Assembly: GCA_000695325.1 (NCBI GenBank)
Contig: AVPN01001607.1
Span: forward strand, 1 to 20,454
From: Pleurobrachia bachei
Taxonomy: Eukaryota > Ctenophora > Tentaculata > Cydippida > Pleurobrachiidae
Reading direction: 5' to 3'
Length of the DNA: 20,454 nt
Made by a program: the position numbers and the translations under genes. The first letter of the stretch is position 1; each line of letters begins with the position of its first letter. The notes under the pieces were generated by a model. It was not told where the DNA came from, did no database searches, and saw only the letters and a list, made by a program, of their open reading frames with translations. Below are positions 1 through 10,263 of the stretch, in pieces.

Positions 1-196
1 GGCCTGCGGCCCGGTGCGAAGCGAGGGTTACGAAAGTAACAAGGAAAACCATGGTAATCGTGTTAGAATTGCGAAGACTCGGTAGTTTTTGGGGAGTTTA
101 ACTTGTAAAAAGCGTTATATATACAGACTGGAGAAAAATAGGTCAAAAAACCACGAGAGAGTCAACTTACTCACGACACTCTCTCACACACACATT
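1..196 (-). other. Downstream flank / 3'UTR of DNAAF5
   Basis: Sequence beyond the DNAAF5 stop. I see no AATAAA on the minus strand, no conserved coding block and no RNA gene. Confidence 0.5.
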
Positions 197-3100
197 TTAG
201 GAGTCCTTGAATGTAGCGAGAAGTTTGTCACAGTAGAGGGAGGAACGGTGTTTGTGTTTTACGTTCTCAACATGTTCACATAGGTAGGACGGCCATACCT
301 TGCCTGCCTCACACAGAACACCGTATACTGCTTCTTGGATAGCCTGGGAATCAGGGTGGGGTTAGGGAATAATGAGAGTAACAAGTGTGTTTATATTTCA
401 AGTGCAGGGAAAAGGGATGTGTTATCTCCACCCAGGTTATCATGGCAACCACATACAGCTGTTACCTTGGTAACCAAACAACCACATTGGTAACCACTAA
501 CCACATACAGTTACATTGGTAACCACATACCTGGTTGGGATCATCAAGGTGAATAAGCAGTCCCCGGTAGAGGAACTGGAGGTGAGCCTTATACAGCTCT
601 CTGTTATAATCCTCCGGTAGAAGGGAAAAGAACGTCTTCAAAGTTGAAGTAACGGCCACTCGCAACTCATCCGAACTATCGTCCAATCGTTTTAGTAGCT
701 CCACGTAAACTTTGTGGAGTTCATCCGGGCCAAAACATTCCTGTGGGATAATAAGAGTCAGGTGGGAAGGTCCATTGGAAAATTAGGAGAGGGAATATAA
801 TATGGGTCAGGCAATAGTTAGCAGAAGATGGATGACTCATCAAAAACATACCTTCCCTCCGGTCTGTAGTACAAAGTTGAAACAATTGCAGCACACTAGA
901 CGAGTTGCACAGTTGTCATCGTCCAGATTACTGACCAGCTGAGCCACCAACTTCTCTTGCACCTGTTCAGGGTGTTTTGGGTAATAGGCAGGCAGGTACT
1001 ATACACTAGTTGCCAGGCGCACCTGCACCCAGACCTCGTTTTTATCGTGCTCAGATAGGAATAATCAGCTAGTTAGACGAATGACTAGCGACTGGGACGA
1101 ACCTGTTTTAGGGCATCTCGTGAGAGAAGGTTGGATTTGAGGAGAGCCCAGAGAGAGGAGATAGCCGCACACCTAACCGTCCCTGCTGTCCTACCTGCCC
1201 TCCATTCTGGGAGAGAGAGGCAGTTAGAATATTCTGTGCCAACTTATTGAGATACCACCCATAACCCACAAACACAACGAGTACATTTCAATCGAAATTT
1301 AGTCCTCTCCAAAACTAACCAAGGTTTGGGGTTACAATTTCATTAATGATAGGAACAGAGAACAGAGATAGTTGTTTGGAAGCTTCACTTGTAACCGGTG
1401 TATCGCGTAGCAATCGACCTGAAAATGGAGGTATAGGAAATAGGATGATGTGTCATCGATTATAATAGGGGTTTACTTAGCAGCTGGGTGAACCCAGAAT
1501 CATCCCAAAGGTATGCCTTTATCTACCCTCGCTACCTGGCACCGGCGACCCATTAGAGTTAGAACATATATTGCAACCCGAGGGACGTGTTATAGGTGGT
1601 AAAAATACCGGTTACATGGAAAGAGCTGATACCTAGAAGTGTAAACATTGTCATCCTCAGTTCAGGATCTTTCTCTGTCGAAGTGCAGTCCTTGAAAATC
1701 TGGTAGACAGCGGGCATTATCTCTCCACAGGTGGGACCTAGAGTTATTGGGAATGGGTTAGGGATATACAAATACAATGGTAATGAATTGAAGTTATATC
1801 GGTTATCAGTCGTCAAACAAAACCAGCGAGGACAATATTCCCCATTTGCCATCACACTGGTATTGTACTCTAGTATTGCACGCTAGTGTTGCACGCTAGT
1901 ATTGCACGCTATAGTATGTACCAGATCGAAGGAGTAGTTCCCCGAAGAGGTTCTGATCGGGGGAGTGCCGGGTCCAGTCTCTGTGTTGTCCTGATAAGAG
2001 TTCTACGAGGGATGCAGCGTGTCTCTCATACAGCTCCTCTACCGTTACATCCTGCGGGTGTAGTGGTTATAATCGGAACACCCTGTACTAAGTAAACACA
2101 CACTTACACCTTACTACATTGTACTCTGAATACATTGTAGACAGTAAAATTTATAGATAGTAGTTTGTAACGTAGTCGTTAGTATATGATTCAGCCGACT
2201 TCCTACCTGAAGTGTAGCTAGTTGTCCTATCATTGTCTCTATCTCTGCAGGACTCTCTCCTGATCTCTGGTACACGCTGCACAGTCTCAGTAAAAGGAAG
2301 AGGATGCGCCCAGAGTAGGATTCAATACCCTCCCCAAGAACAGTGAGAAGTGATTGGAGGACTCGACGGAGTTCAGTGTACAGGGGCTTGTGAGCTGTCT
2401 CGTTTACCTAGTGATGTTAGTGTTAGTTAGCCTTTTTTTTATCATATCCCTCCCAGGACCCAGGCCCTCATCTAGACAAAGTTTACACACTATTGCCTAG
2501 AAATACATGTGTTTCCACACCTAAATTCCCTCATTATAAGGAACGCGTAGGGACTAGGGAGTTAGAGAGAGTGATGAGTGATGATCACCCAATTGTTACC
2601 TCAGGTTTACACAGGGTATCCACAATGTCATCCGTTATCTCAAGGAGGTCATGAGGTTTAGATCCGGTGATTAGGGATGATAGAACTCTGAGACAGGAGG
2701 TACACAGAACAGGGGACACGCCAACCCGGGATTTTACCTCACCTAGAATAGAGTGGGGTTAGAGATGATCTGTAATTCCCAGGCATCGCACGCCACAAGA
2801 GAAATTTTTTTTGGAACACACTTTATCAAGACCATGAGGAGAGAGAAAGGAGGTACAACCTTATTCCAAAATAATCGTTACTTACCACTTGAGGCGCCTG
2901 CCAGCGCGGACAACACGTAATCCTTCCAAATCTTGGGCTGAACAAACTGTGCGAGGGTCTGGGTACATCTGTTAGATTGTTCTGCGAGCGTGGGCTCCAT
3001 GGAGCATTTGTAAAGTGCAAACAGGATCTTCTCCAGATGTTGGGTAGATTGCCATTCTGGGGGAGAAAGAAGGGGGTTAGATAGGCGAGATAGAAGAGAG

Positions 3101-6100
3101 AAAGAGGTGTTAGCCGTTAGGAACATGGCGAAAGAGGCACAGTAGAAATGACAAATGATCAACGTACCACTGAACAATAGGAGAGAGAACAGCAGCCTCA
3201 CACTTTTTATCCTCGTCTCATCCACCCAAGTGTTAAGATCATTCAACAGCCCAGGTAACACCTTACTGAGGTGTCGTGTCACCAAGATCCGACACCCTAA
3301 CCGGGGTCGCCTGACACCTTCTAACACCCCGTAATACACTGGTGTCTCAGCAGCAAAGTCTTTTTGGTCCTTGATGTCCTGCTCGTTCTCTTGTTCCCAT
3401 TGTGCACCAGCCGCGTCAAAGAGACGCTCCGATTTGGCTGCTATATCTGGAACCTGGACGATATGTTAGGAACAGTTTGATTTCCGCTAGATAGTGTGCG
3501 ATCTAAGTCTAATTGGCTCTATTTGGGTATTAAGACAAAGTCTCATGAACAAAGTTTGACTAATTAGTTAATTATTTAATCACCTCATCTTCCATTCCGG
3601 TTAGGATGAGGGGAAGAAGGCGGTGGAAATAGGAATACCGGTCCATAAGGGTGTTCATCCATCCACCAACCACCTCAAACACAGCGTCCCTAGTGGGGTA
3701 TGGGGCATGTTAGGGGGTTTTATCCCCTGTGATGTGGGGCAATGGGTATGGGCTGTTAAAGAATGTTAGGACAGGAGGGTAATATATCCCCGCCCTTTGG
3801 ACTATAGTCTATACGATAGGTAGATAAATTACGATACTATGTAGTAACCAAGGAGTATAATGTACGGAGCTAAGTAAGGGAATCTAAATGTAATGTGTGT
3901 TCTGTCAGGCCAATGCTCTGACCACAGTTCTTGCGCTATTTGAGGGAAACGAGAATGGGTCAGGCCAATGCTCTCAGCTCTGACGGTGTGCGTTACCTGA
4001 CAGGGGGGCAGGGATCGAATGTCCGTTGAGCGAAATGAGAGATGATATCCTCTATCATTTTATTGTCGCCATTATTCAACAGAGCTCCCAGGGCTCGAAC
4101 TGCTAACGTCCTCACTTTTTGGTGCTGTAACAGTGGGGAAATACGGCGATCAGATTGATTGACTTTCTTTTTGGAGAAGGGGCCAACTACTAGCTGATCT
4201 TGTGAAATGAAGTAAATAAATGGAACTAATTAACTAATTAATTAGTTAATTACCTTATTAATTGACTAATTAACTAACCTGGTGGCTGGTGTTGACTAAG
4301 AGAGGGTTCATCAGGATATTGGCACCAGGGTAAAACTGCCGTGGGGCAACTGCTGTTAAGTTTATCAGACATTTACAGCTCAACTTCTTCACCTCCGCGA
4401 AGGGATCACTTAGCGTCCTGTCGTGGGAGAGGAGGGTAAACAATCAATCAGAACTCGTTATTTAGGTCACGTGACTGGTTATCATCCAATCAGGGACCAG
4501 TATTTCCTGACTCGGTCGGTTCCTGCCATTTTCTTCACCTGTTGTGTGCCGGAAGGACTGCCAGGATAATAGAATAGAGAGGGGAAAGCAGATAATTTGG
4601 CCTGGTAGCACAAATTGTAATGCTGGTTACAATCAACTTTTCCCAGTGATAAAGTATCCCCTTCGACCAGGCCAGATAACTGCTCCATCACAGCGGCAAA
4701 CCTGGGGCGGAGAGAGGAGGGTTGGTTAGAGCGGCTGGTGCTTTTTGGAGCCTTTGTAATTGTCAGAGGCTCCCTGGTGGAGAGAGGAGGGTGTGATACA
4801 AAGAGCTGTCTGGTCTCAGGACAATGCTTTTATCGCGGTTCTCGCTCTGAAATGCTCTGACAGAAAAAGAGGGAGAACCTTGCAGTCAGAGCATTGGCCT
4901 AATAGGGGGATCAGTGATACTTGTGTATTGTTAGACTGACAACCCCCCCCCTCTTCCCCGGATCATAATACTAATATTACTTACTTCTGGCATGGACCAC
5001 ATCCGGGTGTGTAAAATGAAATTAACCACGCCTTTGTCCCTGTAAGAACCTTATCAACAAACTGTCGAGGGTTAAGGGTTGTCACATCGGATGGTATGAA
5101 GGGTAGAGTCCACGATTTGAGGTCGTTAAGCTGGCCCCACCCGTTATACTGGACTGACGAGGAGGGTGTGTTGTATGCTCGTATGGAGGGGTAACCCCTG
5201 ATGTTCTCCTCTTTACAAATCTGAGAGAGGTTGGACTTTAGTTTAGTTTTCTGTGGTGGAATTTCTACAAAAAAACAGGCTGCCCAGAGTTGCTGAGTAA
5301 GTAAACAAGGAACCGGTCAAGAAGAGAGGGTAATGTCCAAATATCCCTAACCTGTTTCTGAGTGGTACAGTCGACTTTAGCAACGTGAACCTTTCCAGGC
5401 CACTCAGCCAGACTCCTTGCGAGGGTGTTCCAAGTGGGTTCCAGTGCTCGACATGGCCCACAATAGGGGGAGTAGAAGTCGACAAACCAAACCTGGGTGT
5501 AGAGTGGGTTAGGATGAATTTTAGTCTGTTCTAAAACGTGTGATTATTATACCTAGAATGCGCTGCCGTGGAATAGAACTAAACTCGATATAGTTTGCTA
5601 TTTTCACACAAGCTACCACACAAGCTACCACACCACACCCTCACTCCACGCACACGTACCTCTTTGTCCGATCTGCCCCTAACCCGATCAGCCCACTGTT
5701 TGTAGGAGGTAATCTGGATCACAACGGGTCTGAGGATATCCCCAATGTAGGTGAGGATATCCGCTTTACTCTTGTACCCCGTGGACGAGTGGGGAACACT
5801 GCTGTTGTAGACTATCATGGTCGGGTAGCTCCTGATGTTCAACTGAGGATGGTGGAGTTTGGTAGGTTGGTGGTTTGGTGTTGCTTGGGGTAAACAATAA
5901 CAGCTGCTTAGGGTCCCCAGCAGAGGTTCACGCCCGCCCACTCTTATGAAATCAAATAAAACTAACTGCCTGAGTCACCTGGCACTGTCTGTCTGTAATT
6001 GTATGATCAAATCAAGCTACATGATTTCCCTATAACTTGTAAATTGTAATGAATCTGCTACATATAACCCCATGATTCTCCTAACTAAAATCTACCCACC

Positions 6101-9100
6101 TTAGTACAGAGATCACTGTGTAACGAACAGTCCACGGTTCCGAATGTTAGTTTAGGTTGATCCTTGGCTGCCTCTCTTAGTTCTGGGAGGAGCTCCATAC
6201 ACGGCGGGCACCAGGGGGCAAAGAAATCAATGACACTATGGCGGATAGAGAGATTTTGTGTGACATGGTCCACGGGTGGGACAAATAGAAGGGAGGCAAC
6301 TTGGGAGGGAGCCGAAGATAACTGGCATGGAGAGGGGGAACTGGAGAGAGGGGGTTGTCAAGGAACGTATAACTATAACAAATACTGGGGTGAAGAGTGA
6401 ATCATTGAATACCTTGCGGTTGGTAAGCGTGTAACAGAAGGGAAGTGTGTGGGGGACATCTCTATTAGAGGTGAGGGCAGGGCGGCAGTCACAAATGCTG
6501 CCATATCAGACCCGTCCATTCGACCTGGTATTGGGAGGGGTTATGTTAGAGCCTAGGAACCAACCGAAACAAGTAAACAACCAATCGGAACTCGTTAATA
6601 ATATCACGTTACTGGTTATCATCCAATCAGGGACCAGTATTTCCTGATTTGGTCACTTCCTGGTTAGAACTATTCTTGGGTATAAAACTGGAAATTAGGA
6701 CTCAATTAAAAGTTCTGAATATATACGGATACCGTGGTATCGTTCAAATCCGGCCTCCTTTAAAACCACCAAAGTGGGGTGTCGTGATATGTGGAGATCC
6801 TCGCAGCTCTGTGGATGCTCTACACAATTGAACTGGTGCAACTGAAATCAGGGTGTTAGATTCTAGATTCATATTTGTGATTCATATCCGCATATATTGA
6901 TGACATGTGCGAGATGGGAGTGAACGGGTGGCAATTCTACCAAATCCGCATAAACCCCTTCTAAAGAATACAGTTGGACCCCGATTTAGTGGCATCCTCG
7001 GGGGAAATCTGCCTTCTGGGTTTCGACTGTACTTTGTTGTTACACGTGTCCAAGTCTGTTCAGCGTGATGACGAGAGACCCTGAATCTGCGGATTCGTGT
7101 GCGCGTCACTCACTGGAGGGTTTCAGCCGCGCGCTATATATACCCTCTGACACCCGGCGGCCTACAAACACGCGAAGAGAGCGTCATTGGGCGGCACGTT
7201 GCATTTCAAAACCATAGGTTGACATTTCAAGCGATACTCAAGTGCAGAATTAGGACATACATTCCTGAAATATTTGGGTACCTTTTTGTTGTTGAGATGT
7301 CCCATTAGCCGAATAAACTCTAGTGGTAGTTGACCTGTACCAAATGCTACTAAAACTGGGTCAATCTCTCCCATCCCTGTCTTATCAAGCAGATCCTATG
7401 GAAATCTGTCATTAGTAATACATTCTACTACTTACTCTTCCACAAATAATTCAACTCACGCTTAGTTGGGCTGGGGTGAGAGTGTTGGGCTGTGGTAGGA
7501 GCCTCAGGGCGGAGAATACAATATCTTGAGTCACCATACTTGACAGTCCCTAAAAAGTATAATGATTCAAACAAATGCAATGTAAAGAGATACAGAATAT
7601 TATCTCCCCTATATCACTTACAGTTGCTTTGTCCATTATAGAGTTGAGACTATTGGTAGCATCACCCAGAGGCACGAAGAATACTTCACTTCGCCCCAAC
7701 ATTTCACAGATTCTCTCCGCTCCAGACTCACACCGGGCCAGACCCACGTGGGCCAGACGTTGGAGAGAGAGCGCCACTCTGTTTAGTGTGCTCTCAGACA
7801 CACAATCTGAGGTGGGGAGGGTGAGAGAACCTCATAGAATGATGGCAATATCTAACTAATGTATTGCTAGTGACCTGTTTTAAAAATTCAGGATATTAAA
7901 ATTCAGGAAATATTGTCGTCTGTCTACGTTACCCCATATCTCTCTGTCTCCGACTGTGAATATATGTTTGTCCATCACTCAAAAACTCTCAGATATGTCT
8001 GATTGACTGTCTGAACGTCTGTCCGTCTGTCTGTCCCGAGTCCCCCTTCTGTCAGATATATGCCTGTCGTCCCTTCTCTCAGACTGTATGTTTCTCCTTC
8101 TCTCAAACTGTCTGTCCCTCTCACCATCGTCTCTACTGCACACACTAATCACCCAAGGCCTGTCCATCCCCGTAACGGCCTTCTTCAGTGACCCATCTGT
8201 TAGTACTATCACAGGGGCAGGAGGGACTGAATCCATTACAAACTTAAGAAGAGATTTCAGATCTCTCACTCCCTCATACCTCGCCTGACCTGAGGGGGAG
8301 AGAATGTGTGAGGTACTGCGCCCAAGTTTCACAAAAGAGTTCCTGAACCGGACCGCGTGTGTGACGTTATACTGATGAGTCGCTGATGGTATAACAGTAA
8401 AATCAAAGAAAGCTTTCTGTTTTAACACCTGCTCGAATTTGGGCCCTAAAATTCGGCAGGTGTTCAAATAAAACTTGGACCCAGAATTTGAGTTCGCGAA
8501 AAGGGGGGGGGGGTCGAGCTAGGAAAGACTAAAGGTATTGAACTTTCATCATCTAGTCGCTAAAAATACATCTCAACATGGGTACCTATACCAGACTAAA
8601 GTTCGATTACTAATATCGTCTAGTCGCTAAAAATACATCTGAATATGGGTTTGAAACTTTTCAACACTACTTTAAACAAATTAATTTGAGGATTCGTTTA
8701 CCCCCCCCCTAATCTATACCTTGCCAGGATCATCTGGTAGTCCTGGCAGTACATTTGCATTTGGTCTGGTGCCAGGGACAGGATCTGGGTCAGCAGTTCC
8801 ATCAACAACTGTCTCACTTCCTCGCTGCTCTCAATGATTTCCTTCTGACCCAATCTCATTACACACACAGGTACCTGAAACAGAGGGGCCACTTGTTGTT
8901 TTATCGTTCGTCCTTTTTTATTAAAAAACGTATCGCGGGGAGCATGGTGACAGTACGAACAGTTCCAACTTTCACCGTCTGTGTACTCACAATATATGGC
9001 AGGTATGGTTCCAATACCGTCATCTGGGCTGTCATGTCTGTTACTATGGTAACTGAGGTCTCCCTGCACTTCTCAATGGGGTCGTGGAACAGCGTTAGGA

Positions 9101-9788
9101 GAGGTTTACAGAGACCAGCAAACAGACCACAGAGCACACCCTGCAGGTGGGAATTAGATGTGGTATACCAAAAATTGGGTTTCAAAGTGTTTTTATCAAG
9201 AAAACATTTAGAACAGGTTATACAGAAATGGATATCGTTAAATATATTATATAACTGGCTCTAAGTTGCTAGAGAAAGGGAGTCCCCAGGTGTTCACATT
9301 ACTATATTTTGTGGTTTACCTGTTCTAGGGGAGATTCAGTAGTTTGATCCTTGATCCTGGAGAGGGCCTTGTTTTTAGCGAACCTCGCCCCATCATGAAG
9401 CGTGTTGATATCTCTCTGCATCACCTGCAGCATCTCTTCCACCTGATGGTGGTATGGGTGTTATGGTGGGGTTGATATGTTGGGGGTGTAACACGAGAAA
9501 AGAAGGTAAATGGTGGGCTGGGTGTTATATGGTAACACGGAGAGATGTCGTCGTCGAGCAAGGGAGAGAGGGTCGAGCAAGGTAACTGCGTCAGGGGCCT
9601 TAGGGGAAAGGAAAATAAAAAGTAGCTGAGAGAGACTATTAAAGTTATACAAGTACCTTGGCCTGTTCAGCAGGTGACATGTTCTCCTTTGCTGCATTCA
9701 TCAGTTTATCATTGCTCCCCAGCACCTTGCCCTCCTTTATAGGTCCCTCCTCAACCACTTCCCCTGATGTTATCTCTTTTATCTCCAT
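197..9788 (-). CDS. DNAAF5: Dynein axonemal assembly factor 5 (HEATR2), complete, 18 exons
   Basis: DNAAF5 is a cytoplasmic HEAT-repeat protein needed to preassemble axonemal dynein arms. Exons (minus strand): 9788-9657, 9442-9320, 9140-8991, 8874-8720, 4417-4279, 4124-3997, 3689-3584, 3453-3168, 3056-2886, 2742-2600, 2407-2207, 2051-1922, 1737-1633, 1418-1320, 1206-1103, 962-852, 740-531, 343-197 (stop TAA 199-197). All splice phases agree and the total is 2,640 nt, 879 aa, against about 855 in human. Family blocks seen include ISHFAQRTFD (exon 6), VVGGWMNTLMDRYSYFH (exon 7), RRPRLGCR (exon 8), DWTRHSPD (exon 12), PNLEWRAGRTAG (exons 14/15), ELLKRLDDSSDELRVA and LLIHLDDPNQ (exon 17) and HKHRSS (exon 18). 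The start ATG at 9788 gives a short acidic N-terminus; an in-frame ATG at 9893 is possible but adds a hydrophobic stretch unlike the family. Intron 4 (8719-4418) contains another gene. Exon 1 is duplicated at 11666-11797. Function comes from the family; the gene model is read from sequence. Confidence 0.93.
435..474. promoter_or_regulatory. Cluster of X-box-like palindromes in the last DNAAF5 intron
   Basis: ggttatcatggcaacc (435-450) and gttaccttggtaac (461-474) are followed by further ttggtaacca half-sites near 487 and 516. They sit in the 187-bp intron between exons 17 and 18. They could serve a neighbouring gene beyond position 1 or be a simple repeat of ggtaacca units. Confidence 0.4.
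1870..1908. repeat. 13-bp tandem repeat, three copies
   Basis: ctagtattgcacg, ctagtgttgcacg, ctagtattgcacg in the intron between DNAAF5 exons 12 and 13. Confidence 0.9.
3905..3988 (+). repeat. Interspersed motif pair AGGCCAATGCTCTGA
   Basis: In DNAAF5 intron 6 the motif caggccaatgctctga occurs near 3907 and, as caggccaatgctct, near 3961. The reverse complement appears at about 4886-4901 in an intron of the nested gene, with some similarity continuing past it. This looks like remnants of one repeat family in opposite orientations. Confidence 0.6.
4225..4277. repeat. AT-rich palindromic tract (ATTAACTAATTAATTAGT type)
   Basis: Interleaved TTAATTA/ACTAATTAACT palindromes in DNAAF5 intron 5, able to form a hairpin. 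Similar tracts occur at 3560-3578 and 15547-15619. Simple sequence; no function inferred. Confidence 0.7.
4436..4527. repeat. Dispersed ~91-bp repeat, copy at the 3' end of the DNAJC10-like gene
   Basis: The stretch gtaaacaa..aactcgtta..actggttatcatccaatc..cagtatttcctga..ggtc..ttcctg recurs at 6573-6663 with about 85% identity by eye. Here it overlaps the last coding exon, so the final dozen or so codons and the stop of the nested gene come from it. It contains CCAATCAG and CACGTG motifs. The family is unknown; it could be the tail of a small non-autonomous element. Confidence 0.8.
4482..8473 (-). CDS. DNAJC10: DNAJC10/ERdj5-like thioredoxin-repeat protein nested in DNAAF5 intron 4; N-terminus missing
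   Basis: ERdj5 is an ER disulfide reductase with a J domain, thioredoxin (Trx) domains and a C-terminal KDEL. Exons here: about 8473-8125, 7806-7622, 7549-7460, 7395-7282, 6841-6733, 6524-6413, 6235-6100, 5842-5660, 5492-5352, 5220-4985, 4701-4482 (stop TGA). Phases agree throughout, giving about 624 residues. Order: a degenerate Trx fold (FYLNTCRILGP, only one active-site Cys), non-catalytic Trx-like domains (exons 1-5), then Trx domains with CPPC (near residue 329), CGPC (near 437) and CGPC (near 547), matching the last three ERdj5 active sites. Missing: signal peptide, J domain, any in-frame ATG before the first domain, and KDEL (it ends ..RKYWSLIG). The 5' limit is uncertain: the frame opens after a TAG at 8522-8524 and crosses a C11 run; a CTTTCCTAG acceptor there is possible. 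It may be a truncated paralogue, a decaying copy, or a gene whose 5' exons lie elsewhere. Confidence 0.82.
4815..4905 (-). repeat. Inverted relative of the AGGCCAATGCTCTGA motif
   Basis: cagagcattggcct at about 4888-4901 is the reverse complement of the motif at 3907, and tgctctgaca at about 4853 is a further partial match. It lies in the intron between DNAJC10-like exons 5220-4985 and 4701-4482 (gap 4702-4984). Otherwise that intron holds only a short C-run. Confidence 0.55.
6573..6663. repeat. Dispersed ~91-bp repeat, intronic copy
   Basis: Same orientation as the copy at 4436-4527, located in the intron between the DNAJC10-like exons at 6733 and 6524. It shares the core ctggttatcatccaatcagg and the following accagtatttcctga. 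Confidence 0.8.
6842..7281 (-). other. 440-bp intron of the DNAJC10-like gene, mixed GC-rich content
   Basis: Longest intron of the nested gene. It contains a GC-rich stretch (about 7080-7200) with tatatata at 7135-7142 and atccgca motifs in both orientations (about 6887, 6945 and, inverted, 7086). This resembles an inserted fragment, but no terminal inverted repeats or target-site duplication could be fixed. No protein match was recognised. Confidence 0.4.
7807..8124 (-). other. Low-complexity intron (GACAGA/CTGTCT-rich)
   Basis: Intron between the first and second recognised DNAJC10-like exons. From about 7990 to 8120 it is dominated by ctgtctgtc-type repeats. The frame of the first exon happens to stay open through it to 7979, giving an Arg/Asp/Ser-rich tail if the intron were retained. 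Confidence 0.6.
8526..8659. repeat. 67-bp tandem repeat, two copies
   Basis: Copies at 8526-8592 and 8593-8659 both begin agactaaag and share ctagtcgctaaaaatacatct at 8553 and 8620. The pair lies in DNAAF5 intron 4 upstream of the nested gene. It is bracketed by a G11 run (8503-8513) and a C9-10 run (about 8701-8709). No coding potential is seen. Confidence 0.85.
9040..9053. promoter_or_regulatory. X-box-like palindrome inside DNAAF5 exon 3
   Basis: gttactatggtaac, a near-perfect palindrome of the RFX type, lies within coding exon 3 where it encodes VTIVT. It may be coincidental. Confidence 0.3.
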
Positions 9789-10263
9789 TATAGCGCTACA
9801 AAGCAGAGTTAAACATAAATACAAGGCTGTAGTCAGACATTTCCTTGTTCGAACCTCTGTCACAAGTATTGTAAAGAAAGGTGAGGACATCACAAGTAAA
9901 ACACAAGGATAAACTCTATAGCAAATTTAAGTAAGTGAGGTGAGGGAGGTCAGATTGTTCTTGTCGGGGGATGCTCCGTGGGTCAATGAGGTACTAACTG
10001 AGGCTCACTTGCTGACACCTAAACAATATCACGTGCGTGGTGTTTCTAACACCGCCACAATTTTTGGAAAACCACTCAAAATAAGAGTGATAAAAAACAT
10101 CCTGATACCAATAAATATAGTGACAACAAATATCGTGACATAGTGATGTCGATCACTCGCGGCGTTGTAGGTGCAGTGATCACCCATGGGTATAATAATT
10201 GCATGCAATGTGTGTAAAAATATAATCACGTGGTGAGAGTCTCTCTCCAATGTCACGTGATCT
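9789..10263 (-). promoter_or_regulatory. Kelch-DNAAF5 intergenic region, presumed DNAAF5 promoter/5'UTR
   Basis: 475 bp between the kelch stop and the DNAAF5 ATG. It holds three CACGTG E-boxes (10030-10035, 10227-10232, 10254-10259) and a pyrimidine-rich ..TTTGTAG acceptor-like site 10 bp before the ATG that could end a 5'UTR intron. No TATA box is obvious. Duplicated at about 11798-12273. Confidence 0.5.

Noticed and set aside
266-298. A 33-bp intron in the last DNAAF5 exon (GTATGG..GAG)
   Set aside because: The frame is open through it and the encoded VWPSYLCEHVEN aligns with the family, so it is coding.
1475-1522. Candidate DNAAF5 exon reading ..AYLWDDSGFTQLL
   Set aside because: It can be spliced by force, but the exon at 1418-1320 (LLRDTPVTSEASKQLS..TPNL) matches the family, has better borders and fits both phases.
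7099-7308. Plus-strand promoter and small ORF suggested by the tatatata box at 7135
   Set aside because: It is inside an intron, the ORF has no recognisable domain, and no transcription evidence can be drawn from sequence.
7979-8125. Arg/Asp-rich C-terminal domain after the first DNAJC10-like exon
   Set aside because: It is readthrough into a GACAGA-rich intron; the donor at 8124 and acceptor at 7807 give the conserved CSRDDDCVSES junction.
4279-8874. A chimeric transcript joining DNAAF5 exon 4 to the first nested thioredoxin exon
   Set aside because: Exon 4 ends in phase 2, and every acceptor I tried gives an early stop; joining to exon 5 at 4417 restores the conserved DNAAF5 protein.
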